Of a stretch of 64,000 nt of DNA, positions 9,029 through 17,801 are shown in pieces. The position numbers and the translations under genes are program-made. Numbering within the stretch: position 1 is the first letter of the stretch; each line of letters starts with the position of its first letter. The stretch is from JACCTU01 sp963798985. GTDB lineage: Bacteria > Actinomycetota > Thermoleophilia > Gaiellales > Gaiellaceae. Location: the NCBI GenBank assembly GCA_963798985.1, contig CAWCVL010000008.1, forward strand, positions 1 to 64,000, written 5' to 3'. The notes beneath the pieces were generated by a model. The model saw only the letters and a program-made list of their open reading frames with translations, was not told the DNA's origin and did not search any database.

Positions 9029-9410
9029 CGCGAACGTCGTCGTCCGCGGGCTGATCGACCGCCGCCCGGACGCGCGCCGGTGGCTGGAGCGCGTCGCGCA
9101 GCGGGAGGTCGCGGCGGTCGTGCCGGCGCTCCTGTTCGTGGAGGTTGGGCAAGCATTCGCCGGCTACGTCCGATCACGCGCCCTCACGCCGCCTGCCGCC
9201 ATGCGAAGACTCGAGTTCGTTCAGGCGTTCCCGTTCGAGGTTCGAGCTCTCGAGGTGCTCGCGCCGGCCGCCCTTGCCGTTGCGCTCGAGCGCGGTTTGA
9301 GCGTCTACGACGCCTGTTACGCAAGCCTCGCGGAGGCGGAGGACGCGGTGTTGGTCACCGCGGACCGGCGCCTTGCACAGGCAGTCGAGCGTTCGGAGGT
9401 CGTCTCCTGA
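8991..9410 (+). CDS. vapC: PIN-domain ribonuclease toxin (VapC/FitB type)
   Basis: This 139-residue PIN protein has acidic residues in the expected order: VLDANVVVRGLID, the Glu in PALLFVEVGQAF, the Asp in LSVYDACYASLAEAE and the last Asp in LVTADRRLAQAV. The GTG start at 8991 lies within the antitoxin frame, so expression is coupled. The target is probably RNA, as for all VapC/FitB proteins studied; the exact substrate cannot be read from sequence. Confidence 0.9.
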   Translation: MSVSSSVVRAVLDANVVVRGLIDRRPDARRWLERVAQREVAAVVPALLFVEVGQAFAGYVRSRALTPPAAMRRLEFVQAFPFEVRALEVLAPAALAVALERGLSVYDACYASLAEAEDAVLVTADRRLAQAVERSEVVS

Positions 9411-9478
9411 CGCGCCGCGGCTCAGCGAGCGACGTAGTCGCGCGGGGCGGCGCCGCTGATCCGCCCGCGGTTCGTCGA

Positions 9479-9805
9479 CTACAGATACCAGTGGCAGCGG
9501 TGCCACCACCACGGACAGCACCACCCGTACCACGGATACCGCCAGCGCCACCACCAGCACCAGATCGGCCGCCACGGCCACCAGAAGTGCCACGGGAGCC
9601 ACGGGTGGCACGGGATGAGGCGCGGGATCTGAAGCTCGCGCAGGATGTCCTCGTTCAGGTCCCCGAGGCCGGCGCGCTTCGCGACGTCGAGGACGTCGAT
9701 CTCGATGACGCCTTCTCGCACGCTCGCCTCGACCGCCTCGCCCATCGCGGCGAAGACCTCGTTGGCCTCTTTGATCGCTTCGGAAACGTTTCTGTCGTCC
9801 TTCAT
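9479..9805 (-). CDS. Small protein with extreme Trp/Cys-rich C-terminal tail
   Basis: This 108-residue protein belongs to no family I can name. Residues 1-60 are charged and helical (MKDDRNVSEAIKEANEVFAA, GVIEIDVLDVAKRAGLGDLN). Residues 66-108 hold 16 Trp, 5 Cys and 4 His in 43 positions, for example HFWWPWRPIWCWWWRWRYPW and CCPWWWHRCHWYL. The DNA is rich in TGG, but codons between the Trps vary, so it is not a simple repeat. The frame is open from ATG to TAG, with GGAAG upstream. SARP-type repeats lie 120-157 bp upstream of its ATG, on the same strand as the SARP gene. The layout recalls a leader-plus-core peptide or a metal- or membrane-binding tail; both are inference. Confidence 0.7.
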   Translation of the reverse strand: MKDDRNVSEAIKEANEVFAAMGEAVEASVREGVIEIDVLDVAKRAGLGDLNEDILRELQIPRLIPCHPWLPWHFWWPWRPIWCWWWRWRYPWYGWCCPWWWHRCHWYL

Positions 9806-9826
9806 CGTGCTGCTCCACTTCCTCGG

Positions 9827-9841
9827 CCGACCGTCGGTCGG
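9827..9841. promoter_or_regulatory. Short perfect palindrome upstream of the Trp-rich gene
   Basis: CCGACCG and CGGTCGG flank a single T, 22 bp before the ATG at 9805. It could be an operator or a hairpin in the leader. Confidence 0.4.
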
Positions 9842-9924
9842 CGGGTGCTCAGGTCAGAGCTCGGGCGGAGGAGCGCGTGGGTCCCAGGCCGTCGGGATCA
9901 CGGAACGAGCGTCGCACGGGGTAT

Positions 9925-9962
9925 GTCACGCGGCCGTTACCGCGCCGTCACGGGCGCATCAC
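9925..9962 (-). promoter_or_regulatory. Four 11-bp-spaced direct repeats, likely SARP operator
   Basis: On the minus strand GTGAT, GTGAC, GTAAC and GTGAC begin at exact 11-bp steps (plus-strand GTCAC 9925, GTTAC 9936, GTCAC 9947, ATCAC 9958). SARP activators bind heptamer direct repeats repeated every 11 bp upstream of their promoters. The array overlaps the 3-prime end of the DUF1360 gene and lies upstream of the Trp-rich gene. The same unit recurs at 13519-13547. Confidence 0.7.
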
Positions 9963-10257
9963 GCTTCTCCGTCGCGCGCTCGAGCAGGCACGCGGCGCCG
10001 GAGAGCGCGAGCCACGTGCCGAGCACGTCGCGCGGCCGCCTCGTCACCGTGAGCGTGAGCGGGGCGGCGACCCAGACGCTCAGGCAGTAGAAGCAGTCCA
10101 TCAGCTCGCCCGCGACGCTGTCACCGAGTCGCACACGCGCGCGGACGACGAGATTCGCCGGCCCGTCTTCCTCGGCGACGAGGTGCGTCACGCGCCAGGT
10201 CGCGAGCGCTGCGAGCGCGAAGCTCGTTGCAAAGCGTGCGTCCTCGTCGTGCGTCAA
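9937..10257 (-). CDS. DUF1360-family membrane protein
   Basis: From the TTG at 10257, which overlaps the stop of the regulator gene (TTGA), the product reads THDEDARFATSFALAALATW, then RVTHLVAEEDGPANLVVRAR and the family signature GELMDCFYCLSVWVAAPLTL with a C-x2-C pair, followed by a second hydrophobic segment (GTWLALSGAACLLERA). DUF1360 proteins are small integral membrane proteins, some linked to sporulation or spore coats; the biochemical role is unknown. The overlap shows co-transcription with the SARP regulator. Confidence 0.75.
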   Translation of the reverse strand: MTHDEDARFATSFALAALATWRVTHLVAEEDGPANLVVRARVRLGDSVAGELMDCFYCLSVWVAAPLTLTVTRRPRDVLGTWLALSGAACLLERATEKRDAPVTAR

Positions 10258-10963
10258 CGAACCGTCTTCACGTCGCGCACGAGCTCCTTCATCCGCTCGG
10301 AGGGCTCGACGCCGAGTTGTTCGTTCAGCAACCGTCGGCACAGGCGGTACTGCCGGAGTGCCTCGGCGATGTTGCCGTCGGCCAGGTGCACGCGCATGAC
10401 CGCGCGATGGCTGCTCTCACGCAATGGGTCGTCGGCGACTGCGGCGAGGCCGATCTCGAGCGCGCCGTCGAGCCGGCCCGCATCGGCCAGGCGGCTGCAG
10501 AGCGCGTCGAGGGCGCGCAGGCGCAGCTGGTGGAAGCGCTCGCGCTCGTAGACGACCCACTCGTCGTACCAGTCCGGCAGCAGGTCGCCGCTCAGCTTCG
10601 ACGTGTCGACGTCGAGGTCGCTGCCGTTCGTCCGGTCGAGCGCATGGCGCGCCAACCGCTCCGCCTCGCGCAGGTCCACGACCACGCCCGGATCGAGCGA
10701 GAGCTGCGGGCCTTCGCAGTGCACGAGCTGGATCCCGCAGCCATGCAGACGCCACAACGTCGAGCGCAGGCTCGCCCCGGCGCGCGCTTCAGGCGAGTCG
10801 AGCCAGAGCGAGCCGGCGACGTAGGAGCGCTGAAGCGGACGCTCGTGCAGCGCGACGAAGGCGAGCAGCCGCTGCGCGCTCGTCGACAGAGGTGACGTGC
10901 TCGCCGTTCGCGGAGGAGCTCGAACCCGCCGAGCAGCGTCAGCCGCAGGCTCGGCGCTGTCAC
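10254..10963 (-). CDS. SARP/BTAD-family transcriptional activator
   Basis: The roughly 236-residue protein begins MTAPSLRLTLLGGFELLRE, the OmpR-like winged-helix start of SARP regulators. After a slip near 10900 it continues LSTSAQRLLAFVALHERPLQ, SYVAGSLWLDSPEARAGASL and RSTLWRLHGCGIQLV. The bacterial transcriptional activation domain follows (LLPDWYDEWVVYERERFHQL, EALRQYRLCRRLLNEQLGVE). There is no ATPase or TPR extension, so it is a short SARP. Two opposing single-base errors near 10900-10915 would restore the frame. Direct-repeat arrays of SARP type lie at 9925-9962 and 13519-13547, either side of this gene. Confidence 0.88.
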
Positions 10964-11063
10964 GCGCTAGCTGCGATCCGCCGCAGCGACGAGAGCGAAA
11001 CCGCCACTGTCGATCCTTCCTTTCGTGGTGCTTGCCACACGTAACTAGAGCGGTCGCCGACAG

Positions 11064-11110
11064 CGTTGTCAACGCGGCGCAGCCGGGGCCTCGAGCGGCC
11101 CCGGCTGCGC
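11064..11110 (-). terminator. Strong hairpin after the large Trp-patch gene
   Basis: GCGCAGCCGGGGCC (11077-11090) pairs perfectly with GGCCCCGGCTGCGC (11097-11110) across a 6-base loop, starting 7 bp past the stop codon. A second palindrome, GCGTTG-T-CAACGC, lies at 11064-11076. No T-run follows, so termination strength is uncertain. Confidence 0.7.
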
Positions 11111-11116
11111 TGTGGG

Positions 11117-13218
11117 TCAGCTGTCGATCACCGAGAGGGCCACGCTCGGATTGACATGGATGTAGACTGTAGTCGTCCAGCCAGTTCGTGCCCGGGCCGC
11201 CGCCGTCGCCTGCCGGGTTGAACGCCCGGCTGTAGGCGTCGATCGAGAAGCTGTACGAGCCCTGGGGCAGCGAGCCGGGGAGGTTGTACAGCGTCGTCTG
11301 CGTGACGTTGTTGTCGAGGAAGTTCTCGTGCCAGTGCTCCGGCTGGCTTCCAGAGGTGGAGGCGCATGGGCCCGTGAGGGTCGGGTTGCCGGTACCGCAA
11401 CCGCTTGCGCTGAGCGCAGGCGCTGCGGAAGTGAACCGCACTCGCCGACCACGTGACCTCGATCTCGATGTCTGTGGCCTTGGGCCGCTTGATCACGATG
11501 CACGACGAAGGGCCACGTGTAGGTGTTCGCGGAGGAGATACCGGGCGCACCGACCACGCGCCAGCGGATCTGGTTGAAGCCCGCGAGCGGGTGGCCGGTT
11601 GTCGATCGTGAAGCGGACCGGGTTGCTGAAGTCGCCGGGGGCCGCCAGCGTCGTCTTGCTCGCGTCTCCGAGCTCCAGCCGGACGTCGTACTTGCCCGTT
11701 GGGGCCGTTGGTCGTCGGCCAGTTGAGCAACCAGTGCGGGAAGACGAGCTGCGCCTCCGGGAGCACCTCGTACCAGCCGGCGGCGTCGGGCACGGCGTGG
11801 ATACCACCACGGCGGGCCGGTCAGCTTCGGCGGGTACCACTCGAGCCCGAGGAACGGGACCTCGGTCGGCGCCGTTGTACGAGTAGAGCAGGCGGTAGAA
11901 CGCCGCCCGGCGATGTGGTTGCAGCCGTGCAGCTGCAGCGTGCCGGCGTACGGCGCCTGCGCCGGGGCCCAGCGGTGCGGGTCCGAGAACAGCCCGCCGG
12001 GGCGCGGCCGGTTCACGCGCGTCGCGTGTCCGGTCGCCGTTGTTGTGGTGCGATGCGCGCCAGCGGCATCAGGCCGACGGTCACGATCGCGGGCTTGTTC
12101 CCGCACACGACGATCGGCTTGTCGCAGATCGGCGACGGCCGCGCGATCGGCGAGGCCTGGAGGGTGACGCGGCGGGATGGGGCCTGCGTTCCAGCGGACG
12201 TCGAAGAAGCGCCTCGCGAGTAGATGAGCTCCTCGTCGCCGTCGAGGTCGACGTCCTGCGTGACCCGGAACGTGATGTCGGGCACGTCGGAGAAGTACTC
12301 CCACTCGGCGACGTAACACGTCGCGGCAGCGCAGGAACGGCCCGATCGCCTTGATCGGGCTGAGCTCCGCGAGATCGAACTTCGCCTTGTCGAAGCGCTC
12401 GGACAGCCGCTCCTTGAGGTCGAGCGTGCTCGAGCTGCTTCAGCTTGTCGTCGTTGAGCGGCGGCGGGAACGTGTCGATGAACGCCGGCTCGTCGAGGAG
12501 CGCGGTCAGCTCACCGGTCTGCTGGCCGAACGAGCGTCGCTCGCGCGAACTGCGTGAGCCTGTCGAGCGACCTTCCGCCGAGGCGCTCGCCGACCTGCGC
12601 GAGAACTTCGCGCGTCGAGCAGGTCGAACGGCGGCGGATCCGGCGGGTTCGGCGGGTCCGGGAACGGCGGCTTCGTGACGGGGATGCCGGATCTCGTCGA
12701 GGAAGTCGCGGATCGTCGGCCGGTAGATCTCCGGGAAGCAGATGCGCTCCTTGCGGAACCAGCAGGATCCGGTCGATGTCCCAGCGCGGGATCCAGACGC
12801 AGAACTTCCCGCACTCGTCGGTCATCGTCGTCGCGATCTCTTCGCGGTTGCAGAAGATCGGCCAGAACCACCACCACCAGGCTCCACGGCCCCTCCCAGG
12901 GGAAGAGGCCGAGGAACGAGCAGTCGGTGTCCTCGACGTGGACGGTCGCGTTCGGGACGCCCTGCAGCGACGCCGGTTCCCGGCTCGGCCCGCACCACCT
13001 GGCCGCACACGCGGCGGTAGAAGAGAAGGTGCGGGTCGATCTTCCAGCGGAGGATGTCCTCGAGGGCGCCGTGGGTCTTCCCGGCGAGCTTCTCCGAGGC
13101 GATCCCGGTCAGATCGGAGAGGTAGGCCGCCTGGCGTTTGGTCACCGGCAGCTTGTCGGGCTCCGGGTACTCCAGCCGTGGGCCTTCCTTTAACGGGCTG
13201 TTTCCGCTCGCGTGCCAT
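11117..13218 (-). CDS. Large multi-domain beta-rich protein with Trp patch, many frameshifts
   Basis: Piecing frames together from the ATG at 13218 (MARERKQPVK) gives about 690 residues ending YIHVNPSVALSVIDS. Order: helical start (LPVTKRQAAYLSDLTGIASE, ALEDILRWKIDPHLLFYRRV); a carboxypeptidase-regulatory-like beta sandwich (VCGQVV, VPNATVHVEDTDCSFLGLFP) interrupted by PWSWWWWFWPIFC and closed by TDECGKFCVWIPRWDIDRIL; a Pro-rich linker (KPPFPDPPNPPDPPPFDLL); a helical part; then Ig-like stretches (VPDITFRVTQDVDLDGDEEL, IDAYSRAFNPAGDGGGPGTN). Single extra bases occur near 13192, 12968, 12880, 12762, 12686, 12613, 12540, 12425 and 12316, so errors are the likely cause. No signal peptide is evident. 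Function unknown; possibly an extracellular or particle-surface structural protein. Confidence 0.6.
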
Positions 13219-13449
13219 CTGGTCTCCCTTCGTCGCTGCTCAGCGCGAACTCGGGGCTCCGGAGCAGCTGCCGGGTGTCGGGGCCCGCGACCGGTCGCAC
13301 GCGACGGGCGGGCGAGAACGTGTAGAGGCGACCGCTCTCCGTTCCGTGGAGCAGGATCGGGGCATCGCCGAGGTATTGGACGTGTGACGTCGCCCGCGCT
13401 GCTTAGGCTCGGGCGGGCTGGGACGGGGTGGAGGGAGCGCGTGGGACAT
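13190..13449 (-). CDS. Small conserved-looking protein of unknown function
   Basis: From the ATG at 13449 (MSHALPPPRPSPPEP), after a slip near 13388, the frame gives YLGDAPILLHGTESGRLYTF, SPARRVRPVAGPDTRQLLRS and PEFALSSDEG, ending at TAA 13190-13192, 29 bp inside the next gene. The strand-rich centre and end-to-end overlap with the large Trp-patch gene suggest a real first gene of that operon. I do not recognise the family. The SARP-type repeats lie 70-98 bp upstream of its ATG. Confidence 0.45.
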
Positions 13450-13518
13450 GCTCGGCTGCGCTCGAAACGCCGCCCGGTGCTCCCCACAACAGCCCATCGG
13501 CAGCAGCGTCCCTCGCCG

Positions 13519-13547
13519 CCGTCACGCGTCCGTCACCCCGCCGTCAC
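13519..13547 (-). promoter_or_regulatory. Three perfect 11-bp-spaced direct repeats, likely SARP operator
   Basis: CCGTCAC (minus strand GTGACGG) occurs at 13519-13525, 13530-13536 and 13541-13547, always 11 bp apart with 4-base spacers. This heptamer-plus-4 geometry is the established DNA target of SARP activators. It lies upstream of the operon with the large Trp-patch protein and matches the array at 9925-9962. Confidence 0.75.
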
Positions 13548-13570
13548 GGCCGGGTTGCTGGCGAATGCGC

Positions 13571-13980
13571 TCAGTCCAGGCTGCCGCGGCGGGCGAGCCA
13601 CTCGGTCGGCTGGCCGGTGACTCGAGCGATCGCCTCGAAGTGACGGTCGTAGTGCAGGACGATCGCTCCCGAAGCCTCGGCGACTCCGGCGACGAGGAGG
13701 TCGATCGCCTTCGGCCCTCGATGCTGACTTGTCGCGGCGAGCGCGGCCTGAGTCGCGCTCGGCAAGTGCGACCGCGTGGGCGTCGAGCGGAAACTCCGGA
13801 AGCGCGGCGAGATCGTCCCGAAGGCCGATGTACTCAGCGCGGCTGCGAGCTGAGTACGAGGAGCTCGAGCCTGACGGGAGCGCACGTCGCGAGCAGATCC
13901 GTTCCGAGGAGCTCGGCCCAGCGGTCGCTCGTGGCCGTGCTTCGATTCCAAGCGCTCGTGTCGGCCAGGTAGTGCGGCAC
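13571..13980 (-). CDS. vapC: VapC-type PIN toxin, frameshifted
   Basis: From the GTG at 13980 the product reads VPHYLADTSAWNRSTATSDR, with the first acidic residue in LADTSA, then APVRLELLVLSSQP (Glu). After a slip near 13855 it reads EYIGLRDDLAALPEFPLDAH, then HRGPKAIDLLVAGVAEASGA (third Asp) and IVLHYDRHFEAIARVTGQPT (last Asp), ending ARRGSLD. Restored length is about 135 residues, normal for a VapC. It follows the antitoxin stop directly (TAG then GTG). This fifth module stands apart from the four at 6.3-9.4 kb. Confidence 0.8.
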
Positions 13981-14215
13981 CTAAGGCTCGCGAAGGCGGC
14001 GGAGCTCTTCGGGCGTCGGGCCGATCCCCCCGGTCTTGCTCTTCTCGATGCGCTGGAGGAGTCGCCGGCGGGCGGCTAGGCGAATGACTTCATCGAGAGA
14101 GCGGTCGACGGTCTCGGCAAGCGTCGTTGTCCCGAGGATTTTCTTCGCGCTCGGCCACCTTCTTTCGGTCGATGACCAGGGAAGTCTTGTCCGGTTTGGA
14201 TATCTGTTTCGCCAC
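13981..14215 (-). CDS. vapB: VapB-type antitoxin, frameshifted
   Basis: The GTG at 14215 opens VAKQISKPDKTSLVIDRKKV and, after a one-base slip near 14140, continues KKILGTTTLAETVDRSLDEV then IRLAARRRLLQRIEKSKTGG and PTPEELRRLREP. This is the VapB pattern of a short N-terminal DNA-binding segment and a basic helix before the toxin-binding tail. It ends exactly where the PIN toxin starts. Divergent dnaE begins 55 bp upstream, and that gap holds an AT-rich GAGATATCC segment that may contain the operator. Confidence 0.7.
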
Positions 14216-14269
14216 GGCGAGATATCCTACAGGAGGCGTCTGGCGGACACCCTAGACTGACCCGGCGTC

Positions 14270-17200
14270 ATGGGTCAGGCCCCGTTCGTTCACCTTCACG
14301 TCCACTCCGAGTACTCGATTCTCGACGGGGCGTGCCGCATTCCCGAGCTCGCCGCTCGGGCGGCTGAGTTCGACATGCCCGCGGTCGGGCTGACCGACCA
14401 CGGGTCGCTCGCCGGCGCGGTTCAGCTCGTCAAGGAGACCGGCAAGCACGGCGTCAAGCCGATCATCGGCTGCGAGGTCTACGTCGCAGAAGACCGGAAG
14501 GCGCAGGCGAAGGGCTACGCGCACCTGACGCTGCTCGCCGCGGACAACGCGGGCTACTCGAACCTGATCAAGCTCTCCTCGCTCGGCTACCTCGAGGGCT
14601 ACTACTACAAGCCGCGCGTCGACTGGGAGCTCCTCCAGCAGCACTCGAACGGTCTGATCGCGCTCTCTGGCTGCCTCTCCGGGAAGGTCTGCAAGGCGCT
14701 CGAGGAGAACCGCGAGAACGACGCGGCCGCGGAGCTCGACCGGCTCGGGCAGATCTTCGGCAAGGACTCCGTCTACGTCGAGATGCAGAACGCCGGGCTC
14801 GACGTGCAGGCGCGGATCAACCCCGTGCTCGCGCGCGCCGCCGAGACCGCGGGCCTGCCGCTCGTCGCGACCGGCGACGTCCACTACCTCCGCCACGAGG
14901 ACGCGCGCGCGCACGAGGCGCTGCTCTGCATCCAGTCCGGCGACTCGCTCAAGAACCCGAACCACTGGAAGTTCGACACCGATCAGTTCTTCTTCAAGTC
15001 GGCTGCCGAGATGGCGCTCGACTTCCCCGGCTACGAGCATGCGATGGCGCGCACGCTCGAGATCGCCGAGCGCTGCAACGTCACGATCGAGCTCGGGAAC
15101 ATCCTGCTGCCCGAGTTCCCGACGCCCGACGGGCGCGACTCGTTCGACTACCTCGTCGAGCTCTGCGACAAGGGGCTCGCGAAGCGCTACGACAAGGTCA
15201 CGCCCGAGCTGAACGAGCGGCTCAAGTTCGAGCTGAAGACGATCCGCGAGATGGGCTTCTCCGATTACTTCCTGATCGTCTGGGACTTCATCCGCTTCGC
15301 GCACCAGAACGGGATCTCGGTCGGGCCGGGTCGCGGCAGCGCAGCCGGCTCGCTCGCGGCGTACTGCCTCGAGATCACCGACATCGACCCGATCCGCTAC
15401 GACCTGCTCTTCGAGCGCTTCCTCAACCCGGGTCGCAAGACGATGCCCGACATGGACATCGACTTCGCCGTCGAGGGGCGCGACCGCGTGATCAACTACG
15501 TCGCGGAGAAGTACGGGCGCGACCGCGTCGCGCAGATCATCACGTTCGGGACGATGGCGGCCCGCGCGGCGGTGCGCGATGCCGGGCGAGTGCTCGAGAT
15601 CCCCTACGGCACCGTCGACCGGATCGCGAAAATGATCCCGGAAGGCCCGGGGCAGACGCTCGACGCGTCGCTCAAGAACGGCCAACCGCTCAAGGAGTCG
15701 TACGACGCCGACCCGATCACGCGCGAGGTGGTCGACCTCGCGCGGCCGCTCGAAGGACTGACGCGCCAGGACTCGATCCACGCCGCCGGTGTCGTGATCG
15801 GCGCGCAGCCGCTGATGGAGATCGTGCCGCTCCAGCAGAAGGGTCCCGGCCAGGAGGTCGTGACGCAGTACGGGATGAACGACGTCGACGCGATCGGGCT
15901 GCTGAAGATGGACTTCCTCGGCCTGCGCAACCTCGACGTGATCGACAAGGCCTGCGCGCTGATCGGCAACCTCGACATCGGGAAGATCCCGCTCGACGAC
16001 GCGAAGACGTACGAGATGCTGCGAAAGGGCGACGCGATCGGCGTCTTCCAGTTCGAGTCGTCGGGCATGCGCGAGGCGCTGCGGCAGGTCAAGCCGACGG
16101 TCTTCGACGACCTGATCGCGCTCGTCGCGCTCTACCGGCCGGGGCCGATGGGCTACATCCCCGGCTACGCGAAGCGGAAGAACGGCCAGGAGCAGGTGTC
16201 GTACATCGACCCGCGGCTGAAGGAGATCACCGGCAAGACGTACGGGATCTGCATCTACCAGGAGCAGTACCTCGAGATCGCGAAGCGGATCGCCGGCTTC
16301 ACGCCCGCCGAGGCCGACGACCTGCGCAAGGCGATCGGCAAGAAGATCCACTCGCTGATGGCCTCCCTGAAGGAGAAGTTCCTCGAGGGCTGCGCGAAGA
16401 CGAGCACGAGCACGCAGGTCGCGCACCAGCTCTGGAAGGACATGGAGGCCTCGCAGGACTACTCGTTCAACAAGTCGCACGCGGCCTGCTACGCGCTCAT
16501 CGCCTACCGCACCGCGTGGCTGCGCGCGAACCACCCGCGCGAGTACATGGCGGCGCTCATCTCCTCCGTGATGAACACGAAGGACCGCGTGCCGTTCTAC
16601 GTGAACGCGTGCCACGAGCTCGGGATCGAGGTGCTGCCGCCCGACGTGAACACGTCGCAGATCGACTTCGCGGTCGTCGAGGGGCAGATCCGCTTCGGGC
16701 TGAACGCGGTCAAGAACGTCGGCGGGCCGGCGGCGCGCGCGATCTGCGCCGAGCGCGAGTCAGGCGGGCAGTTCGCGTCGATCTGGGACTTCGTCGAGCG
16801 CGTCGACGCGCAGTGCGTGAACAAGCGCTCGCTCGAGTCGCTCGTCAAGTGCGGCGCGCTCGACGGGCTCGGCGCGACGCGGATGGGGATGCTCGCGGTG
16901 CTCGACCAGGCGGTGCAGTGGGGGAGCATGCGGCAGGCCGACAAGATGGCCGGGCAGTCGTCGATCTTCGACCTCGACGACTCGCCGGCCGAGGAGAAGC
17001 CGCGGCACCACCCGACCATCCCGCCGGGCGAGTTCGACGCGAACGAGCTGCTCAAGCTGGAGAAGGAAGTGCTCGGCCTCTACGTCTCCGACCATCCGCT
17101 GTCGGCGATCCGCGACCAGCTGCGGCAAGAAGATCGACACGCCGATGACCGAGCTCGGCGCACGCCGCGACGGCGACGTCGTCACGGTCGGCGGGATCGT

Positions 17201-17657
17201 CGCGAACCTCAAGCAGATGACGACGAAGCGCGGCGAGCCGATGGTCTTCCTCACGCTCGACGACGTGATCGGCTCGGTCGAGGTCGTCGTCTTCAACTCG
17301 GTCTACGCGTCGAGCCACCAGCACCTCGCCACCGACCGCGTGCTCGTCGTGAAGGGCCGCATCGACCACAAGGAAGGCGAGACGAAGCTGATCGCGATGG
17401 AGCTCTCGCCGTTCGAGGCGGTGCCCGAGCGAAAGGCGCTGCACCTGAAGCTCGACGCGCGCACTGCGCGGGCCGGGATCATCAAGGAGCTCGCCGAGGT
17501 GTTGCGCGCGTACCCGGGCGAGGCGTCGGTCTTCGTCGCGATGACGACCTCCGCGGGCGCGCAGACGCTCGAGCTCGGCCCGGGCTACCGGGTCACGCCG
17601 GACTCCGACCTCTTCGCCGAGGTCAAGGCGCTGCTCGGCCCGGCCGCCGTCGTTTGA
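14270..17657 (+). CDS. dnaE: DNA polymerase III alpha subunit
   Basis: This is the replicative polymerase catalytic subunit. N-terminal PHP domain: FVHLHVHSEYSILDGACRIP and VGLTDHGSLAG. Palm: FSDYFLIVWDFIRFA, GPGRGSAAGSLAAYCL and the catalytic PDMDIDFAVEGRD. Later segments: YRPGPMGYIPGYAKRK, ICIYQEQYLEIAKRIAGFTP and NKSHAACYALIAYRTAWLRA. The C-terminal OB fold reads VTVGGIVANLKQMTTKRGEP. At about 1,129 residues it is full length for DnaE1. One extra C near 17126 (between QLR and KKIDTPMTELG) breaks the frame; with the gene essential and otherwise perfect, this is an assembly error. The ATG follows a 55-bp gap after a divergent toxin-antitoxin pair. Confidence 0.97.
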
Positions 17658-17801
17658 GCTGGGTCGGTGCGTCGGCCATGGCGCGCGGTCGTAGCGGCGC
17701 CGCCGGCGTAGAGACTCTCGACCTTCGAGCAGCCGGACCTAGCCGTCAGGCGGAGGCGGAATCTCGGTGTGCCCCTTTAGTGGGATGTGAGGGGAGGGAG
17801 C
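17658..17801 (+). other. Intergenic leader of the LPFTG protein gene
   Basis: These 144 bp hold no open frame worth calling. The last 15 bases contain a strong purine-rich ribosome site (GAGGGGAGGGAGC) directly before the ATG at 17802. Confidence 0.5.

Noticed and set aside
9480..9610. CCA/TGG-rich DNA read as a simple repeat or microsatellite
   Set aside because: There is no fixed period, and interspersed codons (His, Cys, Arg, Tyr, Pro) vary, so a coding tail explains it better.
14252..16615. 787-codon open frame on the minus strand opposite dnaE
   Set aside because: It mirrors the codon pattern of dnaE (high-GC shadow), is rich in Arg, Leu, Val and Asp, has no family motif and no ribosome site.
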